Positions 63,538 through 64,000 of a stretch of DNA of 64,000 nucleotides are shown here, in pieces. Source of the DNA: Anoplopoma fimbria (Eukaryota > Chordata > Actinopteri > Perciformes > Anoplopomatidae); the NCBI RefSeq assembly GCF_027596085.1, contig NC_072471.1, positions 10,976,358 through 11,040,357 of the forward strand, given 5' to 3'. The notes under the pieces are model-generated. The model saw nothing but the letters and a program-made list of their open reading frames with translations. It did not search any database and was not told the origin of the DNA. Made by a program: the position numbers and the translations under genes. The first letter of the stretch is position 1. Each line of letters begins with the position of its first letter.

Positions 63538-63580
63538 TGTCTGTGCTTCCTAACAGTGCCGGTGTTAGGAAGCACAGACA
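63538..63580. repeat. Perfect 18-bp hairpin, 7-nt loop
   Basis: The left arm TGTCTGTGCTTCCTAACA (63538-63555) is exactly complementary to 63563-63580. The loop is GTGCCGG. Confidence 0.95.
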
Positions 63581-64000
63581 GCCCACACATTGTTAAGGAG
63601 TGAAATGACCTGCCTCAGAGCTCAATTAATCCACCACTACAGAGAAAAGTAGGTAGTGAGTAGAGAGAGACGGATACACTTTTATCAGGCACTCGACTTC
63701 CACACAGCGGGCCACCAGCAGAAGAGACGGACTGACGGAGTGGAGAGAGGAAATTGTAGAAGATGAGAGAATCGGAAGGAAATACACCGATATATCTGAA
63801 CACAGCATGGAGTTCTGATGTATCCAAACACACAGCATGAAAAGCAGGACTTACTCTCTCACACACACACACACACACACGCACAAATCTGAAATCTTGA
63901 ACACACACACACGCACAAATCTGAAATCTTGAATTCTCTAGTTCGTCATGGTTCTCAGGGAGAGGGCTGAACAATGAATCAAAATGTTATCGCAATAAAG

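Larger units (their letters stand above)
59729..64000 (-). other. Upstream intron of atxn7l1
   Basis: No exon for the upstream CxxC...HC part of the N-terminal zinc block was found. The stretch contains GT arrays (61485-61569, 61828-61882), a tandem AGCTA run (about 61010-61028), a GC-rich patch with CCAAT and GC boxes (about 62560-62780) and a perfect hairpin (63538-63580). Confidence 0.6.

Noticed and set aside
63538..63580. The hairpin as a microRNA precursor
   Set aside because: The stem is only 18 bp with a 7-nt loop and the pairing does not extend; a typical precursor needs about 30 bp with bulges.

Overview
This is vertebrate nuclear DNA, almost certainly from a ray-finned (teleost) fish. 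Genes are split by GT-AG introns, and the spacers are full of long CA/GT, GA, TA and trinucleotide arrays. Fish-type transposon debris is present: a Tc1-like miniature element, a tRNA-derived SINE whose 3' tail matches an L2-type LINE tail, and an RTE-like LINE fragment. There are no bacterial genes, CRISPR arrays or operons. Species cannot be named from sequence alone.

Two protein-coding genes are supported, both on the minus strand. (1) znf800, coding positions 24756 down to 10603. I chained ten coding exons by matching splice sites and codon phase into one 930-residue reading frame with seven C2H2/C2HC zinc fingers. A CpG-rich region at about 35.0-37.5 kb, with a good splice donor at 37244, is the likely promoter and first non-coding exon, leaving a first intron of about 12.4 kb. 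(2) atxn7l1, a partial gene. Its 5' exons lie beyond position 64000. Nine coding exons run from 59728 down to 49028 and encode 701 residues plus a partial first codon, including the zinc-binding SCA7 domain and the conserved downstream block. ATXN7-family proteins belong to the deubiquitinase module of the SAGA coactivator, and ZNF800 is a nuclear zinc-finger protein, so both products are expected in the nucleus; nothing here shows that they act together.

Layout: 1-7.3 kb is non-coding, with repeats, two CTCF-like motifs and a small CpG-rich patch (5.95-6.65 kb); 7.3-10.6 kb is the probable znf800 3' UTR and downstream flank; 10.6-24.8 kb is the znf800 coding region; 24.8-37.2 kb is its first intron; 35.0-37.5 kb is the CpG-rich promoter zone; 37.5-45 kb is intergenic with repeats; 45-49 kb is the probable atxn7l1 3' UTR and flank; 49.0-59.7 kb is the atxn7l1 coding region; 59.7-64 kb is an upstream atxn7l1 intron.

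I did not find a new multi-gene system. The most interesting signals are: long CA/GT arrays beside the splice donors of both SCA7-domain exons; lineage-specific repeated motifs inside both proteins; three short perfect hairpins; a 130-bp inverted duplication with one copy at the znf800 promoter; a two-copy 0.37-kb element with 115-bp direct repeats around one copy; and three perfect CTCF core matches in the same orientation.
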